Assembly: GCF_020404405.1 (NCBI RefSeq)
Contig: NZ_JAIZDA010000006.1
Location: 1-64,000 of the forward strand
Reading direction: 5' to 3'
DNA from: Novosphingobium sp. FKTRR1
GTDB lineage: Bacteria > Pseudomonadota > Alphaproteobacteria > Sphingomonadales > Sphingomonadaceae
DNA: 64,000 nt
In this document: positions 1 to 7,354 of the stretch, piece by piece
How positions within the stretch are numbered: the stretch's first letter is position 1
How the letters are laid out: every line of letters starts with the position of its first letter
The notes under the pieces: generated by a model
What the model was told of the DNA's origin: nothing
Database searches by the model: none
Seen by the model: the letters and a program-made list of their open reading frames with translations, nothing else
Program-made: the position numbers and the translations under genes

Positions 1-50
1 CCCGCACCTTCCCGCATATGCTTGCGGCGAGCGGTATCAGTCCAGGGCAT
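1..50 (-). CDS. IS5-family transposase, N-terminal fragment cut by window edge
   Basis: An ATG at 50-48 opens a frame that stays open to the window edge and encodes 16 residues, MPWTDTARRKHMREGA. This matches the usual opening of IS5-family (IS1031/IS427-like) DDE transposases, which start with a Trp-Thr and an Arg-rich stretch followed by a tyrosine-rich 'YxSDxTDxEW' segment; that segment would lie beyond the edge. The fragment is too short to prove the family by itself. Its position just inside an IS-like terminus, right where the neighbouring restriction gene is broken, supports the reading. The gene would run leftward out of the window. Confidence 0.55.
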   Translation of the reverse strand, partial: MPWTDTARRKHMREGA

Positions 51-92
51 GTGCTTCCTCCATCGTCTCGACAACGACGCTGAATCACAACC
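1..92 (-). mobile_element. End of an IS5-family-like insertion sequence (partial)
   Basis: Read on the minus strand, the restriction-modification gene stops at a TAG at 94-92. The sequence that follows (GGTTGTGATTCA, 92-81) has the look of an IS427/IS1031-type terminus, and a transposase start codon lies about 40 bases further on at 50. IS5 elements of this group commonly duplicate a TA target, which fits the TA just before the GG. The other end and the target duplication are outside the window, so the exact boundary is inferred. Confidence 0.6.
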
Positions 93-2479
93 TACTGATA
101 TCGCTCAACCACTTTTCGCTCGGGCTCTAAGACCGCAAGCAGATTTGAGGATGCTTTACCTAAGAACGTTATGGAGGGATTATCGGTATCCTGAAAAACC
201 TCGTGCATTCGAAAAGACTGGCTATTTGTGACTCTATCAAAGTAGAGAAACTTCTTCATAAATGGCCTGTAGAGCGCGGACTTAACCTTGGTCTGTTCAA
301 ATTTTATCTCTGTACGAGACGCAAGGCGCTTATCTAATTCTCTGTGCCATTTAATGTCTGTGCTCGATTTATTGCCGGTCACTAGCGCTCGGTTGTAGGC
401 AGCGATTAGATAGGTCATCTTGTCCGAGACTGAAGCGGCCCCGTCTCCATAGGCCCACTCGTCTTGTTTGGTCTGAACGCCGCTTGAAACGAGTTTGAAA
501 ATGGCCCTTGTAGCTGTAGACCTCGCGTCAGTTTTCGTATTCACGTCGACGAGTGGCAAAAATTCGCTCCAAGAGTCTTCAGCTTGGTTCAGCCAATCGT
601 GCTTTCCATCTGGCCTAATTTCTTCTGTCTCCAATCCGCCAATGGATTGTGTGTGAGCGAGCCAAGATAGCTTATCCTCAGCAGTCTCCATCTCAGGGCG
701 ACGCGCATAACGTATACGTGCGCCGGATTTGCCTTTTCGTTTGACCATGAGCGCGATCATCACGCCCGTCTGAATACCAAAGACATTGTGCGTCGTGCCG
801 GAAAGCTTAGGATTCTCTCGAACGTCTCCGCCTAAGTCCATCAGCCAGATTTCATTGAATTCCCGCGCCACCACTTTGCGGAAACCGTCATAAGCTGCTT
901 TTGCAATAGGCTTTCGGCCTATGACGAATGCGACAATGCCATCATCTGGAATGCGATCAGATGCCCAACGAACGAAGCGCGTATACATGTCATAGACGCT
1001 GCTTTTGTTCTGCGCCGTGCCCTCTTTGATGTAAGTCTGCTTGATACGCTCATCTACGCGCGCATAAGCTCGGTTAGCATTGTCCTGATTATAGTTTTCC
1101 TGCCACGCATTATAAGGCGGATTGCCGATTATAACGCTGATTTTGCGCCGATTCTGCCGCTTAATCCGCTCGACGTTCTCATCCGTGATCGAACCGAACA
1201 TATCGAACTGGTGGCCCGAATAGATTCCCAAGGCCGCCACATTGTCCAGCGTATCGACCAAGCACAGGTTCTCGAACTCGGCAAACTGCCCTGTGATCGC
1301 CTGATAGGTTGCTTCGATGTTCAGGTTGGCCACGTAATAGGGCAGGATCGCAATCTCGTTGGCGTGCAGCTCTTCCTTGTATTTGTGGCGCAGCTTGTCG
1401 CCATGCCCGCGAAAGCTTTCCAGCAGTTCCACGATGAACGTGCCAGTGCCGGTGGCCGGATCGAGTATTTCGACGCCCCGGTCTATCAGGTTCTTGCCAA
1501 AGTGCTTTTCGCAGAGCCAATCGGTGCTGCGGATCATGAACCGCACGATCTCGCCCGGCGTATAGACCACGCCCAGCTTGTCCGCCGCCTTCGGATTGTA
1601 GACCTTGTAGAAGTTCTCGTAGAGGCCCTTGAGAAAGCCCTGCTTTTCCGAATGAGTGGAAATCACCGCAGCCGTGGCGGCAATGCCCGAATAGTAGGGG
1701 GCAAGCGCGCGCAGCAGCATCGATTTCTCGCCGCGCGCGAAGAGCTTGTCCTCCAGCTTGTAAAGCTCGCTCGCCACGTTGTTCTGGCGGTGGAAGTCAG
1801 GGTTGTCGAAAACCTTGGCGAAGATGTCTTCGGTCAGGACGTGCTGAATCAGCATTTCCTGCACATCGTCGCGGCTCACTGCCGGATTGATGGCGTCCTG
1901 TGCGTGCTTCAGGAAGGCTTTCTCGGCCTTGTCGAAATCCTTCGAAGCCTTGCGCTTGTCAGCAATAAGGGCACGTAGTGCGTCCAGCACGGCTGGCAGG
2001 TCCGCCGCGAACTGCTTCACCGCCTTGTTGAACTCGGCAATCTCGCGCCGTTCATGCGCGAAGAACCGCGTCAGAAGGCCATAGAGCGCGTCGGTATCGT
2101 CCATGGCCACGCGGGCCAGTTCGGTGCCGTCCTGCACCAGCACGGCGGTGTGATCGTCAGAGAAGATGATATTGTCGCGCGGGTATCCCTTGCGGAACTT
2201 CGCCGCAATTTCCGCGTCCAGATCGTCGTCAGCGTCTTTGGCTTCCCAATATCCGAACGGAACCCGCAGGGCGTGTAAAAGAGCGCCATCGACGTAGATG
2301 CGGTTCTTTTGCGGTGTTACAATATCGTGCTCAGGCACAAAGCTTAGGTCTTGCGACCGTCCCCACCGCTTTAGCAAATCCTTGAACGCCTCGCGCAGCA
2401 CGCTTTCACGGCGGCTACCGGACACTGTGCGCAGCCGGTCAAGTTCGGCGCGATATTCGTTGATTAGCTGACGGCTCAA
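92..2479 (-). CDS. Type ISP restriction-modification enzyme, 3'-truncated
   Basis: The 795-residue product has the architecture of single-chain type ISP/type IIG-like DNA restriction-modification enzymes. An N-terminal PD-(D/E)xK-like nuclease region (YVDG... and GYWEAKD, residues about 60-85) is followed by a coiled helical segment. An N6-adenine methyltransferase core then carries motif I DPATGTG (340-346) and motif IV NPPY (453-456). A target-recognition region follows from about 560. No helicase block is visible, so this is the short ISP-like form. The C-terminus ends abruptly at a TAG created where an IS5-like end begins, before the recognition domain would normally finish. The 3' half is clearly more AT-rich than the 5' half (hand count 40% GC at 301-360 against about 57% at 1381-1440). 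The enzyme is probably inactive, or at least altered in specificity. Confidence 0.8.
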   Translation of the reverse strand: MSRQLINEYRAELDRLRTVSGSRRESVLREAFKDLLKRWGRSQDLSFVPEHDIVTPQKNRIYVDGALLHALRVPFGYWEAKDADDDLDAEIAAKFRKGYPRDNIIFSDDHTAVLVQDGTELARVAMDDTDALYGLLTRFFAHERREIAEFNKAVKQFAADLPAVLDALRALIADKRKASKDFDKAEKAFLKHAQDAINPAVSRDDVQEMLIQHVLTEDIFAKVFDNPDFHRQNNVASELYKLEDKLFARGEKSMLLRALAPYYSGIAATAAVISTHSEKQGFLKGLYENFYKVYNPKAADKLGVVYTPGEIVRFMIRSTDWLCEKHFGKNLIDRGVEILDPATGTGTFIVELLESFRGHGDKLRHKYKEELHANEIAILPYYVANLNIEATYQAITGQFAEFENLCLVDTLDNVAALGIYSGHQFDMFGSITDENVERIKRQNRRKISVIIGNPPYNAWQENYNQDNANRAYARVDERIKQTYIKEGTAQNKSSVYDMYTRFVRWASDRIPDDGIVAFVIGRKPIAKAAYDGFRKVVAREFNEIWLMDLGGDVRENPKLSGTTHNVFGIQTGVMIALMVKRKGKSGARIRYARRPEMETAEDKLSWLAHTQSIGGLETEEIRPDGKHDWLNQAEDSWSEFLPLVDVNTKTDARSTATRAIFKLVSSGVQTKQDEWAYGDGAASVSDKMTYLIAAYNRALVTGNKSSTDIKWHRELDKRLASRTEIKFEQTKVKSALYRPFMKKFLYFDRVTNSQSFRMHEVFQDTDNPSITFLGKASSNLLAVLEPERKVVERYQ

Positions 2480-2533
2480 AGTCTTGCCCCTTTGCGCAAG
2501 GCTTAGCAGTGCCGCCGCCGCCGCGCCAAGGGG

Positions 2534-3640
2534 TTACGCCAAGCCTTTGCCGCCCAATTTCTGCAACATGCCCATGACTTGCGCCAAGGTGGCGGGATCG
2601 ATCGACGGGGTTGACCGGTCCGCCGCAATGCCCCGGATCAATTCGGCCTGCCGGTGCGAAGACATCGTGCCGTAGCTGGTCAGCGTGGTCATGGCGTGGG
2701 CGTGGCCCAGATTCTGCGACCACGCCTTGAACGCTTCGATGTTGGGGCACACGCGTTCGCCAAGCTGGACCAGCGTGTCACGGAACGAATGCGGGTTGAA
2801 ATAGGGCAAGCCAGCCGCAGCGAAGGCATCGGCAAAAATCTTGCGAACCGGTCCGGCATTGGTCCAGCCATCGCGGCGCAAGCCCGCCGCAACGAAGCCG
2901 CCACTTGTGCCCAGCGCCACACGCGTTGCCGGAAACAGCGGGTCTTCATCGGACCAGAGCAGGACGGAGCGCAAGTGCTGGCACCAGTCGCGCACGATCG
3001 CCAGCGCATCGCCACCAACGGGGAAGAACCACGTCGAAAAGGTCTTGCTGGCTTTCGTGCGCACGTCGCGCGCATCCTGATCGACGCGGGCTTCTTGCAG
3101 ATCGACGTGCTTCAGCCGGAACGAAGCCAGCGCCCCGTCGCGCGCGCCGGTCAGCAACGCGAAGGCCACCAGCGCGCGGTTGCGCTTTTCGATGTCGGTT
3201 TCGCAGGGCATGGCCGACAAGACATGATGCACCTGTTCCAGCGACGGGAAGGCCTTGTGCCGCACCGCCTTGGCAATGCGCACTTCGGTTTCGGCCAGGT
3301 TGAAATAGTCGGCATCGCCATAGCGCAGGCAGGACTTGTAACCCGGCTGGCCCGCCAGCCAGACGAAGAACGCGCGCAAGGCCGAAAGCGTCGAATTGAC
3401 GGTGGCGCGGCTCAAGGGCTTGCCGGTGCGCACGGCCCGTTCGTCGTCCAGCTTGCGCTTGAACGCGACGGCCTGCTGGCGGTGGAACTTGCGGAAGTCC
3501 TTGTGTCCGTTTGCCTGTTCGAAGCGGTCCAGCGCCTTGGCAACGGCATCGATCGACGCTTCGCTGCGACGGCCCGCTTCCTTCAGATACTGGAAGTATT
3601 CCCGCTTCATCCGGGCATTGGCGGCGTTGGGCTTTGCCAT
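2534..3640 (-). CDS. Tyrosine recombinase (XerD-like integrase)
   Basis: This 368-residue protein is a site-specific tyrosine recombinase that would cut and rejoin DNA through a phosphotyrosine. An N-terminal core-binding (SAM-like) domain covers roughly residues 10-110 and the catalytic domain 130-340. The visible catalytic set is R167 (TGARDG), H284-x-x-R287 (NPHSFRDT), H313 (LGHAH) and the nucleophile Y323 (TSYG), so it looks active. It lacks the DUF4102 domain of the other integrase in this element and belongs to a different subfamily. It lies 54 bases upstream of the type ISP gene on the same strand. Its first 35 codons and upstream region are repeated in degraded form about 320 bases away, which points to an earlier duplication or recombination at this spot. 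Confidence 0.9.
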   Translation of the reverse strand: MAKPNAANARMKREYFQYLKEAGRRSEASIDAVAKALDRFEQANGHKDFRKFHRQQAVAFKRKLDDERAVRTGKPLSRATVNSTLSALRAFFVWLAGQPGYKSCLRYGDADYFNLAETEVRIAKAVRHKAFPSLEQVHHVLSAMPCETDIEKRNRALVAFALLTGARDGALASFRLKHVDLQEARVDQDARDVRTKASKTFSTWFFPVGGDALAIVRDWCQHLRSVLLWSDEDPLFPATRVALGTSGGFVAAGLRRDGWTNAGPVRKIFADAFAAAGLPYFNPHSFRDTLVQLGERVCPNIEAFKAWSQNLGHAHAMTTLTSYGTMSSHRQAELIRGIAADRSTPSIDPATLAQVMGMLQKLGGKGLA

Positions 3641-3644
3641 GGCT

Positions 3645-3985
3645 TGTCAGTCCTTCGGTTTGTCACTGTTTGGTTAGGTGGCGCGCGCTCCATCAGGCAA
3701 ATACCGGCTGGCGGGCGGGCTTTTCGCATCAGCCGGTCGGGCGAAAGTAAACATTGCTGGAGTCCGCCAAGGAACCTATCTTTGCGGGTGCGGCTTCGCT
3801 GCGATTGGTGCGCGCTCCGGATTTGGGATTCGGCAATGCGGCATCAGGCGCGGCGGGGCCGTTTTTGTGTTCCGACGCCTTGGCAACGGCATCGATCGAC
3901 GCTTTGCTGCGACAGTCTATTTCCTTGATCCGGACGTTCGCGGCGTTGTGTTTTGCCATCGGCTGTCAGTCCTTCGGTTTGTCAC
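3645..3985. repeat. Direct repeat spanning integrase start regions
   Basis: Two copies of a roughly 130-150 base segment lie in direct orientation. One runs about 3536-3700 (start and upstream of the recombinase) and the other about 3880-4015 (start and upstream of the remnant ORF). The upstream part includes a perfect 22-base identity at 3645-3666 and 3964-3985 (offset 319). The coding part shares about 35 bases with one mismatch (from 3536 and 3880). The second copy has lost about 24 coding bases. No transposase accompanies the repeat. Confidence 0.85.
3729..3959 (-). pseudogene. Remnant of a second tyrosine-recombinase gene (5' end only)
   Basis: The 76-residue frame starts MAKHNAANVRIKE and continues with SKASIDAVAKA. 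This mirrors the start of the intact recombinase next door (MAKPNAANARMKRE ... SEASIDAVAKALDRF) with an internal deletion of about eight residues. After about residue 27 the similarity is lost and the rest is low-complexity sequence with no recombinase motifs, so there is no catalytic domain. The upstream non-coding sequence is also duplicated. It is best read as the leftover 5' end of a paralogous integrase. The stretch 3641-4019 otherwise contains no gene that I can support. Confidence 0.7.
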
Positions 3986-4019
3986 AATGCAGGGAGGGGC
4001 GTGCGCGCTCCATTAGCCG

Positions 4020-4454
4020 TCAAGGTGCCTCTCTGCTTTGTGGCCTGATTTGGACGGCCAGCCGGGGCATGATCGTGGCAATCTTGGCCATGTTGGCACG
4101 GCGGTGCATCATCGTGCCGCACGCATCGCAAAGCGCCATCAGGTTGCCGGTGCTGCCCATGCCGGGGATGAACTCCACCATGCCCAAGGCGGGCAGGCGG
4201 GGTTCGCGGCACTTGAAGCAGTAGATCGTGCCCGGCGGGCAAGGGCGCTTGCGGCTGGTCTGGCGGGCCAGCAGAAATGCCCTTGCGATTGCGCCTTCGA
4301 ACAAGGTTGGCCGGTTGCCGTCGATCGCCTGAAGGCCATCGCCCTGCCAGTGACGCACGGTGTTCTTGTGAACGCCAAGGCATTCGGCCAGTTCCTGCAC
4401 GCTATAGATGCGGTGCAGCTTCACCCGGTAGGGATTGACCCGGCGGGCAGGCAT
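4020..4454 (-). CDS. Helix-turn-helix / zinc-ribbon protein of the mobile element
   Basis: This 144-residue protein has a MerR/excisionase-like helix-turn-helix at residues 16-41 (IYSVQELAECLGVHKNTVRHW). A basic linker and a likely zinc ribbon follow, formed by C79-x2-C82 and C109-x2-C112. Such HTH proteins next to integrases usually help control excision or transcription, but this exact combination is not one I can name. It begins 5 bases after the stop of the AlpA-like gene, so the two are very likely cotranscribed and perhaps translationally coupled. It lies between the excisionase and the integrase remnant. A role as a second directionality factor or element repressor is inference. Confidence 0.7.
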   Translation of the reverse strand: MPARRVNPYRVKLHRIYSVQELAECLGVHKNTVRHWQGDGLQAIDGNRPTLFEGAIARAFLLARQTSRKRPCPPGTIYCFKCREPRLPALGMVEFIPGMGSTGNLMALCDACGTMMHRRANMAKIATIMPRLAVQIRPQSREAP

Positions 4455-4459
4455 CGGCC

Positions 4460-4627
4460 TTACTCCTGCCCCGCCACCAGACGGCGGATGGATTCCGCCT
4501 TGATAAGCGTGCGGCGGCCCAGCTTGAACGCTTCCAGCCTTCCATCAGCGATCATCGCATAGATCGAGGTGCGCCCAAGGCTAAGCGTGCGCGCGGTTTC
4601 GTTGATCGAGTAGGCAATGCGTTCCAT
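4460..4627 (-). CDS. AlpA/Xis-like excisionase (55 residues)
   Basis: This small frame encodes 55 residues beginning MERIAYSINETARTLSLG. It is a compact winged helix-turn-helix of the AlpA/excisionase (HTH_17) type: 'SINETARTLSLGRTSIYAMI' then 'GRLEAFKLGRRTLIKAESI', ending at VAGQE. Proteins of this family bend DNA at attachment sites and bias integrases toward excision, or activate integrase transcription. The start ATG at 4627 gives the family's usual N-terminus. It is followed directly by the HTH/zinc-ribbon gene and sits between the element's two recombinase genes, so it may serve either of them. Confidence 0.85.
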   Translation of the reverse strand: MERIAYSINETARTLSLGRTSIYAMIADGRLEAFKLGRRTLIKAESIRRLVAGQE

Positions 4628-4727
4628 CGGTGTGGCTCCAATTGGACCGTGGCGGGTGCCAGCGGGTGCAATGGAACATCAGCGAATCCGGGCAGGGTGT
4701 CGGCCAACAACTGCCAGAAACTGCCAA

Positions 4728-5480
4728 TTACTCCGGGTGCCGGAGGTTATTGGCACCCTGCAGTTTTACGGCATTCAGTTCCGCCATGAAGCGCTTGCCA
4801 TAGTCGCGTAACTGGCTGGTTTCGGGCGCATCACCGTGGGTATCGATGAACCACGCCCGCAAGTGGCGGGCGATGTCAGACTGGTTGGGGTCTTTGCCGT
4901 CATCACGAAACAGCCCGTCGGGGCTTCCATGCGCAAGCGCGGCCAGATGCAGCAGTGCCCCGTCCCAATCCCACTTGCGTGGCGCACCGCTGGGGTTGGA
5001 CGGGGGCTTTGAAGTCAGGCGATCAATGGCCGGTAAGCCAGAACGATCGAACTTCACACTGTTGGCAGAACCGGTGGCGTAAACACCTGCATCGTTGTCT
5101 TCGAACGAGAAGTCGCCCGCAATCCAGTCAATATCGGCGGACCTTCGCAAGCGTTGCAGGTTGCGCCAGAAGTTGGGGCTTATCGCCCGGTCTTGCTCTT
5201 GCAGTTGAATTAGATGCTCTTCGCCATTGTCATGGTTGCCCTGCACAAAGCGGTACCAGACCGGGCGGGCCAGCAATGACCCCTCTGTCAGCCGACGCAT
5301 CAACGCATCGGCGGCCTTGGCCATCGCGGCATGGTGCCGCTTTGCCGTGGTTTCGTATTCTGCGGTATCGTGAAGCGCATAGGCCTCACTCACGAGGCGC
5401 AAAGCTTCGCGAGAAGCGATCCACTCGCGCCGCTGATCAACCTGCTTCGATGCGCTTGGCGCACGTTTTGGGGAAGGCAT
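4728..5480 (-). CDS. Hypothetical protein of the integrated element
   Basis: I do not recognise this protein. From the ATG at 5480 it has about 250 residues starting MPSPKRAPSASKQVDQRRE; ATGs at 5489 and 5516 would add 3 or 12 residues, and no clear ribosome site decides between them. It is hydrophilic with a basic N-terminus, has no signal peptide or membrane segment, and is rich in Trp and charged residues. It ends in a helical C-terminal part (RHLRAWFIDTHGD...YGKRFMAELNAVK). It lies between the P4-type integrase and the excisionase on the same strand, so it is element cargo or an accessory factor. No function can be given from sequence. Confidence 0.6.
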   Translation of the reverse strand: MPSPKRAPSASKQVDQRREWIASREALRLVSEAYALHDTAEYETTAKRHHAAMAKAADALMRRLTEGSLLARPVWYRFVQGNHDNGEEHLIQLQEQDRAISPNFWRNLQRLRRSADIDWIAGDFSFEDNDAGVYATGSANSVKFDRSGLPAIDRLTSKPPSNPSGAPRKWDWDGALLHLAALAHGSPDGLFRDDGKDPNQSDIARHLRAWFIDTHGDAPETSQLRDYGKRFMAELNAVKLQGANNLRHPE

Positions 5481-5568
5481 GACCACCATTCTGTGGAACA
5501 GAACGGGAATGCACAAGGGCGGACGCTGGCGTATCCCTCTTTATCAACAGCCTCGGTTGCCGTTGGTC

Positions 5569-6819
5569 TTAACTCGCTTGCTGTTTCGGGAAGCGAAGAA
5601 TGTCCGCCCCTGTGCGCAACGTGTCGAGATAGTCGGCCCACCACTGCGCCATATCGACGCGCTCCTGCCAGTGCGCCCCGCGATGGTATGCGGCGCGCAC
5701 CGCATCCTTGTCCTTGTGCGCCAGTGCGCGTTCGATGGCGTCGGGCGACCACTTGCCGGATTCGTTCAAGAGCGTGCTGGCCATTGCGCGAAAGCCGTGG
5801 CCGGTCATTTCATCGTTGGCGTAGCCCATGCGGCGAAGCGCGGCGTTGACGGTGTTTTCCGACATCGGGCGAAGGTGCGTGCGGATCGACGGGAAGACAT
5901 ACTGGCCATCGCCGGTCAGGGCGCGCAATTCTGCCAGCAGGTCCAGCGCTTGGCGTGACAGCGGCACGACGTGTTCGGCGCGGGCTTTCATCTTTCCAGC
6001 CGGAATGCGCCAGACGTTGGCGTCAAAATCGAACTCTGACCATTCCGCATAGCGCAGTTCGCCGGGGCGCACGAAGACCAGCGCGGCCATTTGCAGGGCA
6101 AAACGGGTAACAGGGTGGCCGTCATATCCGTCGATCGCACGCAGAAGTTCACCGGCCTTCGTCGGTTCAAGGATGGCGGCGTGATGCTTTGACTTGTGGC
6201 TGGTCAATGCTCCACGCAGATCGCGGGTCGGGTCGGACGGGGCCAGTTGGTTGGCGATGGCGAAGCGGAAGACTTGGCTGGCGAACTGCATGGCGCGGTG
6301 CGCCGTTTCGGTGCGTCCGGTGGTTTCATACTTCCGCACCGCTTCGAGCATTTCGAACGGCTGGATTTCCGCAACAGGGCGCTGGCCGATGGTGCGATCC
6401 AGAAGCTTCAGGAACCATTCCTGCTTTTCGCTGGTGCGCTCCGAACGGCCTTCGCGTTTGCATTTGTCGATGTAGGCGCGTGCTGCGGCTTCGAACGAGT
6501 TGGCGGCGCTTACCTTTGCAGTATGCGCATCGCGCCGCTTTTTTTCGGCGGGATCAACGCCAGCCGCCAGAGTGGCGCGCGCGTCGTCTCGCATCCGCCG
6601 GGCGTCCTTCAGGTTCACGTCTGGATAGGTGCCGAAGCCTACCTTCTTTTCGATGCGCTTGGGCTGGCCATCTTCGTCACGGCCATCGACGCGGAACTTG
6701 AAGCGCCAAAGCTTTCCACCGGATGGCTGGACCAAAAGGAACAGGCCCTTTTCATCCGTAAGCTTGTAGGGTTTTGCTTGGGGCTTCGCATTGCGGATCG
6801 CAGTGTCTGTGAGTGCCAT
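5569..6819 (-). CDS. P4-type tyrosine integrase (DUF4102-containing)
   Basis: This 416-residue integrase has the P4/CP4-57 layout. An N-terminal arm-binding DUF4102 domain covers about residues 1-90 (LTDTAIRNAKPQAKPYKLTDEKGL...GFGTYPDVNLKDAR), the core-binding domain about 105-195, and the catalytic domain 210-400. The active-site set is complete: R251 (FVRPGELR), H341-x-x-R344 (GHGFRA), H368 (ALAHKD) and Y378 (AAYHR). Integrases of this family typically insert elements into the 3' ends of tRNA genes. This one starts 165 bases from the 3' end of tRNA-Phe and reads away from it, the classic arrangement. A 10-base inverted repeat overlaps its start codon and may limit its expression. Confidence 0.93.
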   Translation of the reverse strand: MALTDTAIRNAKPQAKPYKLTDEKGLFLLVQPSGGKLWRFKFRVDGRDEDGQPKRIEKKVGFGTYPDVNLKDARRMRDDARATLAAGVDPAEKKRRDAHTAKVSAANSFEAAARAYIDKCKREGRSERTSEKQEWFLKLLDRTIGQRPVAEIQPFEMLEAVRKYETTGRTETAHRAMQFASQVFRFAIANQLAPSDPTRDLRGALTSHKSKHHAAILEPTKAGELLRAIDGYDGHPVTRFALQMAALVFVRPGELRYAEWSEFDFDANVWRIPAGKMKARAEHVVPLSRQALDLLAELRALTGDGQYVFPSIRTHLRPMSENTVNAALRRMGYANDEMTGHGFRAMASTLLNESGKWSPDAIERALAHKDKDAVRAAYHRGAHWQERVDMAQWWADYLDTLRTGADILRFPKQQAS

Positions 6820-6871
6820 TGGGGGCCACGCCTTTCGCCGGTTTCAAACTGGCCCCCAAGGTGGCCCCCGG
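6819..6871. promoter_or_regulatory. Inverted repeat over the integrase start codon
   Basis: Perfect 10-base arms TTGGGGGCCA (6819-6828) and TGGCCCCCAA (6850-6859) flank a 21-base loop, and a third near copy TGGCCCCCG lies at 6862-6870. On the integrase transcript the distal arm runs into the first A of the ATG, and the only purine-rich ribosome-site candidate (GAAAGG) is in the loop. The structure could restrain translation, or the repeats could be binding sites for the integrase or excisionase. The role is inferred. Confidence 0.55.
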
Positions 6872-6983
6872 AATCACCCGGCTAAGGGCGTGCATAGGCG
6901 GACATCAGCGGTTAGGCCGACGTAGAACATGGCGGATTTCAGCCATTTTTTCAAGTTTTAGCGGATGTTGGCGAACAGGCCAA

Positions 6984-7059
6984 TGGTGCCCGGGGACGGA
7001 ATCGAACCGCCGACACCGTGATTTTCAGTCACGTGCTCTACCAACTGAGCTACCCGGGC
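6984..7059 (-). tRNA. tRNA-Phe (GAA anticodon)
   Basis: Minus-strand sequence folds as a 76-base tRNA. The acceptor stem is GCCCGGG/CCCGGGC, the D-arm carries AGCTCAGTTGG, the anticodon loop is CTGAAAA with anticodon GAA, the T-loop is GTTCGATTC, and the CCA end is encoded (6986-6984). It follows yacG as in many alphaproteobacteria. Its 3' end faces the P4-type integrase, so this is the probable attachment site of the element on the left and the tRNA stays intact on this side. Confidence 0.97.
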
Positions 7060-7171
7060 ATCGGGCGCCGGAGGGGCCTTGGAGAGGCCGACCGGCGATC
7101 GGAAGCGCGCCTATGGCGAAGCGGGGGAGGCTTGTCCAGTCCCGGCGGCGCATTTTTTTGATAGTTTTGCG

Positions 7172-7354
7172 TCAGTCCTGCTCGTCGACCTCGACCGGTG
7201 GGCCGGGCACGGCGTAACCGTCGTCCAGCCAGCGCATGAGGTCGCGATCGCGGCACCGCGTCGAGCAGAACGGACTGTGCTCGACCACGCGCGGCCGACC
7301 GCAGATGGGGCAGCGCTTGCCCGGAACAAGCGAGGGTGAAGAAGCGGAGGTCAT
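7172..7354 (-). CDS. yacG: DNA gyrase inhibitor YacG
   Basis: This 60-residue zinc protein of the YacG family binds the GyrB subunit and inhibits gyrase in E. coli. The zinc site is complete: C15-x2-C18 (CPIC) and C30-x3-C34 (CSTRC), followed by the family's RDRDLMRWLDDGY segment and an acidic tail. The ATG at 7354 overlaps the TGA of the upstream RNase-like gene in an ATGA, indicating translational coupling. It is the last protein gene before tRNA-Phe in an infA-maf-RNase-yacG run that is widely conserved in alphaproteobacteria. Confidence 0.92.
   Translation of the reverse strand: MTSASSPSLVPGKRCPICGRPRVVEHSPFCSTRCRDRDLMRWLDDGYAVPGPPVEVDEQD

Noticed and set aside
22..231. Plus-strand 69-residue frame at the left edge
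   Set aside because: It lies antisense to the transposase start and the end of the restriction gene, has no domain, and the minus-strand frames explain the region.
92..2479. New phage-defence system around the restriction gene
   Set aside because: The gene is a type ISP-like enzyme, a known class, it is truncated, and its neighbours are recombination genes. There is no second defence gene in view.
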